Under the pieces are notes generated by a model. It had not been told where the DNA came from. It saw nothing but the letters and a program-made list of their open reading frames with translations, and did no database searches. From contig JAAVZQ010000010.1 in assembly GCA_022791735.1 (NCBI GenBank), positions 1 to 9,878 on the forward strand: a DNA stretch of 9,878 nt, read 5' to 3'. This document shows, piece after piece, positions 6,648 to 9,878 of this stretch. The stretch's first letter is position 1, and every line of letters starts with the position of its first letter. Position numbers and translations under genes: made by a program. Source of the stretch: Clostridia bacterium (lineage in GTDB: Bacteria; Bacillota; Clostridia; TANB77; CAG-508).

Positions 6648-6767
6648 AGTTTTGGTTAATTAATGAGATAGGATAAACATTTTTTAACATTTTTTAATAT
6701 AATATATAAATAGTTTTTCCCACAACTGTGAGAAGAACTCTAAAGCACAAAAAGAAGGTAACTAAAT

Positions 6768-7734
6768 ATGTTAAAAGTTAAAAAATTTGGAGGAACTTCT
6801 GTTGCAGATAAAGAAAAAATTTTTAATGTAGCAAATAGATGTATAGAAGATTATAAAAACGGAGATGAAATTGTCTTAGTACTTTCTGCAATGGGAAAGC
6901 ACACAGACGAACTTATTTCACTTAGTAATGAGATAAGTACAAATGTACCTAAAAGAGAGATGGATATGCTTCTAGCTGTTGGGGAGCAAATTACAGTATC
7001 TCTTATGGCAATGGCATTTTATAAGCTGGGTGTGCCAGCAGTGTCGTTAAATGCATTCCAAGTGAAGATGTTTACAAATAGTAATTATGGAGATGCAGAG
7101 TTAACAAAGATTGAAACAGAGAGGATAAGAAAAGAGCTTTCTGAAAAGAAAATAGTTATAGTTACTGGTTTTCAAGGGATTGATGAAAACCAAAACTACA
7201 CAACTCTTGGAAGAGGTGGCTCAGATACAACAGCAGTTGCACTTGCAGCCGCATTAAAGGCAGACTCCTGTGAGATATATACTGATGTAGATGGTGTATA
7301 TACAGCAGATCCAAGAATTGTAAGTGATGCTATAAAACTTGAAAATGTTTCTTATGAGGAAATGCTTGAGTTTTCAAATTTAGGAGCAGGTGTGCTTCAT
7401 AATAAATGCGTAAAAATAGCAAAAGAAAATGATATAAAATTAGTTGTTAGGTCAAGTTTGACAAATAGTGCACGGTACTATGATTTCAAACTTTTATAAT
7501 AAATGCTGTAATTTACCAAAAGTTACAGGGGTTACATCAAATGGAAATGTAGTTTCGATTGTTGGAAAAGACCTAGGACTAGATACGAAAGATAAAATTA
7601 CAGAATGTTTAATTAAAAATAATCTAAAGTTTAATAACTTGGATAGAACTGAAATGCAAATTTCTGTTACAGTAGAAAGTACGGATATAAATCCTACAAT
7701 ACACTGTTTACATGAATTGTTTTTTAAAAAATAG
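6768..7734 (+). CDS. aspartate kinase, with a CGG +1 shift at the kinase/ACT junction
   Basis: Phosphorylates aspartate to aspartyl-4-phosphate, the first step to lysine, threonine and methionine; in spore formers also to dipicolinate. The kinase domain carries KFGGTS (6-11), GRGGSD (148-153) and TDVDGVYTADPR (172-183). An in-frame CGG at 7473 breaks the frame. Skipping C7473 makes residue 236 Gly in SAGTMIS, matching the conserved Gly-Thr at the end of the kinase fold. The rest (about 252-321) is a regulatory ACT domain with VVSIVG and MQISVTV. The total is 321 residues, about 80 short of the usual 400, consistent with one ACT domain instead of two. Without the shift the protein ends at 7497-7499 after 243 residues, essentially a kinase domain with no ACT. 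The stop overlaps the ribosome binding site of asd. Confidence 0.88.
7473..7476 (+). other. CGG +1 recoding site, aspartate kinase
   Basis: In-frame CGG-T after GCA (Ala235). Skipping C7473 gives GGT (Gly236) and opens the ACT domain. Out-of-phase CGGs in the same gene (6860, AAC GGA; 7682, ACG GAT) cause no break. Confidence 0.75.
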
Positions 7735-7749
7735 GAGGGTGTCAAGGTT

Positions 7750-8766
7750 ATGGCACAGGAAAGGAAGTATAAACTTGCAGTAGTTGGTGCAACAGGAGTA
7801 GTTGGAAAAATAGCAAGGGAGGTATTAGAAGAAAAGAAATTACCTATTTCAGAATATAAGTTTTTTTGCTCTTCAAAATCAGCAGGAAGCAAAATAACTT
7901 TTATGGGAAAAGAATATATTGTACATGAACTTAAAGAAGATACCTTTGATGAAGGATTTGACTTTGCAATTTTTTCAGCTGGAGGAGAAACATCAAAGAA
8001 ATTTGCACCTATTGCTGCATCACATGGATGTATAGTAGTAGATAATAGCAGTCAATGGAGAATGGATAAAGATGTTCCACTAGTTGTTCCGGAGGTAAAT
8101 AGTGAAGCAATAAAGGAAAATCATGGAATTATTGCAAACCCTAATTGTTCTACTATACAAGCTGTAGTACCTCTTAAGGTACTTGATGAAAAATACAAAA
8201 TAAAAAGGATTGTTTATTCGACATATCAAGCTGTATCAGGTGCAGGTCTAAAGGGAATACAGGATTTAGAAAATGGCGAAGATGAAGGATATGAACTTCA
8301 AAAGTTTGCACATCCAATTGTAAACAACTGCTTGCCACATATAGATGTATTTTTAGATAATGGTTATACAAAAGAAGAAGAAAAGATGATTAATGAAACT
8401 AGAAAGATTTTAAATAGACCAGATTTACCTATAACTGCGACAACAGTTAGAGTGCCTGTTTTGAATTCACATAGTGAGTCTATAAATGTGGAATTTGAAA
8501 AGAAATTTGATTTAGATGAATTAACAGAAGCTTTAAGAAATGCAAAAGATATTATTGTAGAAGATGATCCTAAACATGATGTATATCCGCTTGCTATAAA
8601 TGCTAATGGTCATGATGAAGTTTATGTTGGAAGGCTTAGAAGGGATTTTAGTATAGAAAGTGGTATTAATATGTGGGTTGTTGCAGATAATCTTAGAAAA
8701 GGTGCTGCAAGTAATGCAATCCAAATAGTAGAAGAGCTAATTCGTCTTGACAAAATAGATGAATGA
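7750..8766 (+). CDS. asd: aspartate-semialdehyde dehydrogenase
   Basis: NADPH-dependent reduction of aspartyl-4-phosphate to aspartate-4-semialdehyde, the step after the adjacent aspartate kinase. The 338 residues fit the family. The N-terminal dinucleotide-binding loop is GATGVVG (13-19). SSQWR (100-104) is the usual phosphate/substrate segment. The catalytic cysteine is Cys133 in NPNCSTIQ. Gln160 (STYQAVSGAG), Arg234 and His241 (RVPVLNSHSE) complete the expected active site. AGGAGG at 7733-7738 overlaps the kinase stop codon, so the pair is one operon with a 15-nt gap. The frame is intact; its only CGG (8090) is out of phase in CCG GAG. The last codons double as the promoter of the RNase P RNA gene. 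Confidence 0.95.
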   Translation: MAQERKYKLAVVGATGVVGKIAREVLEEKKLPISEYKFFCSSKSAGSKITFMGKEYIVHELKEDTFDEGFDFAIFSAGGETSKKFAPIAASHGCIVVDNSSQWRMDKDVPLVVPEVNSEAIKENHGIIANPNCSTIQAVVPLKVLDEKYKIKRIVYSTYQAVSGAGLKGIQDLENGEDEGYELQKFAHPIVNNCLPHIDVFLDNGYTKEEEKMINETRKILNRPDLPITATTVRVPVLNSHSESINVEFEKKFDLDELTEALRNAKDIIVEDDPKHDVYPLAINANGHDEVYVGRLRRDFSIESGINMWVVADNLRKGAASNAIQIVEELIRLDKIDE

Positions 8767-8775
8767 AGTTAAAAT
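8747..8775 (+). promoter_or_regulatory. promoter of the RNase P RNA gene, inside asd
   Basis: TTGACA (8747-8752) and TAAAAT (8770-8775) with a 17-nt spacer. The -35 lies in the last codons of asd. The predicted start at about 8782 coincides with the 5' end expected from the RNase P P1 helix. Confidence 0.7.
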
Positions 8776-8782
8776 AGATATT

Positions 8783-9128
8783 AGAGTAAATTGAATAGTC
8801 GCGTATATATTTTATATATGAGGAAAGTCCGGGCTCCATAGAGCAGGGTGCTAGATAACGTCTAGTGGGGGAAACCCTAAGGAAAGTGCAACAGAAAATA
8901 AATGCCAGATTAGAGATAGTCTGGTGATTGTGAAAAGGCGAGGTAAGAGCTCACCGCTTGTATGGTGACATACAAGGTCAGTGTAAACCCCACCTGGAGC
9001 AACGCAAAATAAGGACATAAGGTTGCTCGCCAGTTCCTAAAACAAGCGGCTAGAGATACATAGTAATATGTATTCGAGATAAATGACTATTTTAAATGAC
9101 AGAACCCGGCTTATAGATTTACTTTTCT
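8783..9128 (+). ncRNA. rnpB: RNase P RNA (catalytic RNA of tRNA 5' processing)
   Basis: This is the ribozyme that removes tRNA 5' leaders. The universal 5' core GAGGAAAGTCCGGGCTCC begins at about 8820 and the 3' partner ACAGAACCCGGCTTA at about 9099, forming the P4 pseudoknot region. Between them are the conserved GGAAAGTGCAACAGAAA and GGTAAGAGCTCACCGC segments and GTAAACCCCACC. The layout looks like the ancestral type A. The outer P1 helix pairs AGTAAAT near 8785-8791 with ATTTACT near 9118-9124, which sets the ends approximately. The gene has its own promoter and terminator and lies convergent to rluA. Confidence 0.95.
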
Positions 9129-9190
9129 AGAGGTTAGAAATTAGAAGTTAGAGGATGGACTTTTAATTTCTAGCCTCTAGTTTTGTTTTT
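9127..9190 (+). terminator. strong terminator after RNase P RNA
   Basis: A 17-nt arm at 9127-9143 pairs with 9164-9180 with a single G·U, followed by TTTTGTTTTT (9181-9190). The hairpin covers the stop codon of the convergent rluA gene (complement of 9177-9179). The minus-strand transcript has no T-run after the hairpin, so termination of rluA here is less certain. Confidence 0.85.
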
Positions 9191-9878
9191 CTATTAATGC
9201 TGACATGTCTTTTGGTAGATCTGCTATGAATTCTACTTTTTTCTTAGTTATCGGATGTATAAAGTTTATCTTGTATGCGTGTAAAGCTTGCCTTGAAATA
9301 AGAGAAGATGGGTTACCATAAAGCGTATCTCCAACTATTGGATGTCCTATATATTTAGAATGTACCCTTATTTGATGTGTTCTACCAGTTTCTAAAATAA
9401 AATGTAATATACTCATATTTTCTTTAGTTACAGTAGCTTTATAATGTGTAATAGATTTTTGACCATTTTCACTTATACATCTTTCTATAATGCTACCATC
9501 TTTTCTTGCAATAGGTGCATCTATTGTACCAGATTTTGGTTCTACAATTTCATCTAAAATTCCTATATATTCTTTTTTGAAAGTATTATTTTGCATTTGC
9601 ATAGTTAGCATATCTTGTATATAATCACATTTAGCAACTACTACAACTCCAGAAGTATCTTTGTCAAGACGTGTTACTATTCTTATTTTTCTATGTAATC
9701 CGTATTTCATCAAAATAATGCTTAATACCATTTGAAAGGCTAGTGTCAAAGTGCCTCATTGAAGGATGTATTGCTATTCCTGCTGGTTTATTTAAAATTA
9801 GTAAATAATTATCTTCATAAATGATGTCTAAAGGCATATTGGTAGCTACAATATTAGAATTATCTTCTTCGAAATTTA
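9177..9878 (-). CDS. RluA-family pseudouridine synthase, 5' end outside window, with a CGG +1 shift
   Basis: Isomerises specific uridines in large-subunit rRNA (or tRNA) to pseudouridine. The motif RLDKDTSG carries the catalytic Asp. Downstream are FILETGRTHQIRVH and GHPIVGDTLYG, all RluA/RluD hallmarks; upstream, YEDNYLLILNKPAG is the usual entry to the catalytic domain. The N-terminus, including any S4 domain, lies beyond 9878. On the minus strand an in-frame CGG (complement of 9700-9702) breaks the frame and is followed by a TAG three codons later. Skipping the C gives GGA and joins FDEI-G-LHRKIRIVTRLDKD. The stop is the complement of 9177-9179, inside the RNase P terminator hairpin. Confidence 0.9.
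9699..9702 (-). other. CGG +1 recoding site, rluA family gene (minus strand)
   Basis: In-frame CGG-A after ATA (Ile) on the minus strand. Skipping the C (plus-strand G9702) gives GGA (Gly) and continues into LHRKIRIVTRLDKD. The rule is the same as in the plus-strand genes, in the orientation of the gene. Confidence 0.75.

Noticed and set aside
6655..6767. Lysine riboswitch or T-box in the leader of the aspartate kinase operon.
   Set aside because: The leader is about 110 nt, AT-rich and lacks the conserved core segments of either; only small hairpins and a short direct repeat are seen.
219..9702. Simple reassignment of CGG to another amino acid.
   Set aside because: A three-base reading of CGG, whatever the amino acid, leaves the frame broken; only loss of one base restores the proteins.
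219..9702. Ordinary homopolymer-type sequencing indels.
   Set aside because: The added base is a C next to G, never a run extension, and AT homopolymers across the window show no errors. A motif-specific artefact remains possible but would have to respect codon phase.

Overview
The window comes from a low-GC, endospore-forming Bacillota, most likely a member of the Clostridia. The evidence is a nearly complete spoIIIA sporulation operon, an AT-rich composition, strong AGGAGG-type ribosome binding sites and TTGACA/TATAAT promoters.

Layout. Positions 1-4452 hold the spoIIIA operon from the 3' tip of a probable spoIIIAA through spoIIIAB, AC, AD, AE, AF, AG and AH. These encode the SpoIIIA part of the mother-cell to forespore channel. 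A 204-nt GC-rich hairpin element sits between AG and AH, and an intrinsic terminator follows AH. Next come two single genes: an AlkD-type DNA alkylation repair protein (4562-5245) and a DUF4143-type AAA ATPase (5347-6558) with its own promoter. A lysine/threonine-pathway pair follows, aspartate kinase (6768-7734) and aspartate-semialdehyde dehydrogenase (7750-8766). The RNase P RNA gene (about 8783-9128) starts from a promoter buried in the end of asd and ends in a strong terminator. A convergent RluA-family pseudouridine synthase on the minus strand runs off the right edge.

Main observation. Seven genes (spoIIIAB, AD, AE, AF, AG, aspartate kinase and rluA) look broken by frameshifts, thirteen in all. 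Every one is the same event: an in-frame CGG codon followed by A or T, where dropping only the C turns CGGA/CGGT into a glycine codon GGA/GGT and restores the protein to its exact end. No other indel or internal stop is needed. CGG occurs ten more times on the sense strand of these genes in the other two codon phases, and there it is read normally. No in-frame CGG is needed as arginine anywhere. I read this as recurrent +1 translational frameshifting at an apparently unassigned CGG codon. It is formally similar to what is described for AGG/CCC in Perkinsus mitochondrial cox1, and I know of no such description in a bacterium. Eleven of the thirteen sites lie in sporulation genes. A sequencing artefact cannot be fully excluded from one window, but the dependence on codon phase argues against it.
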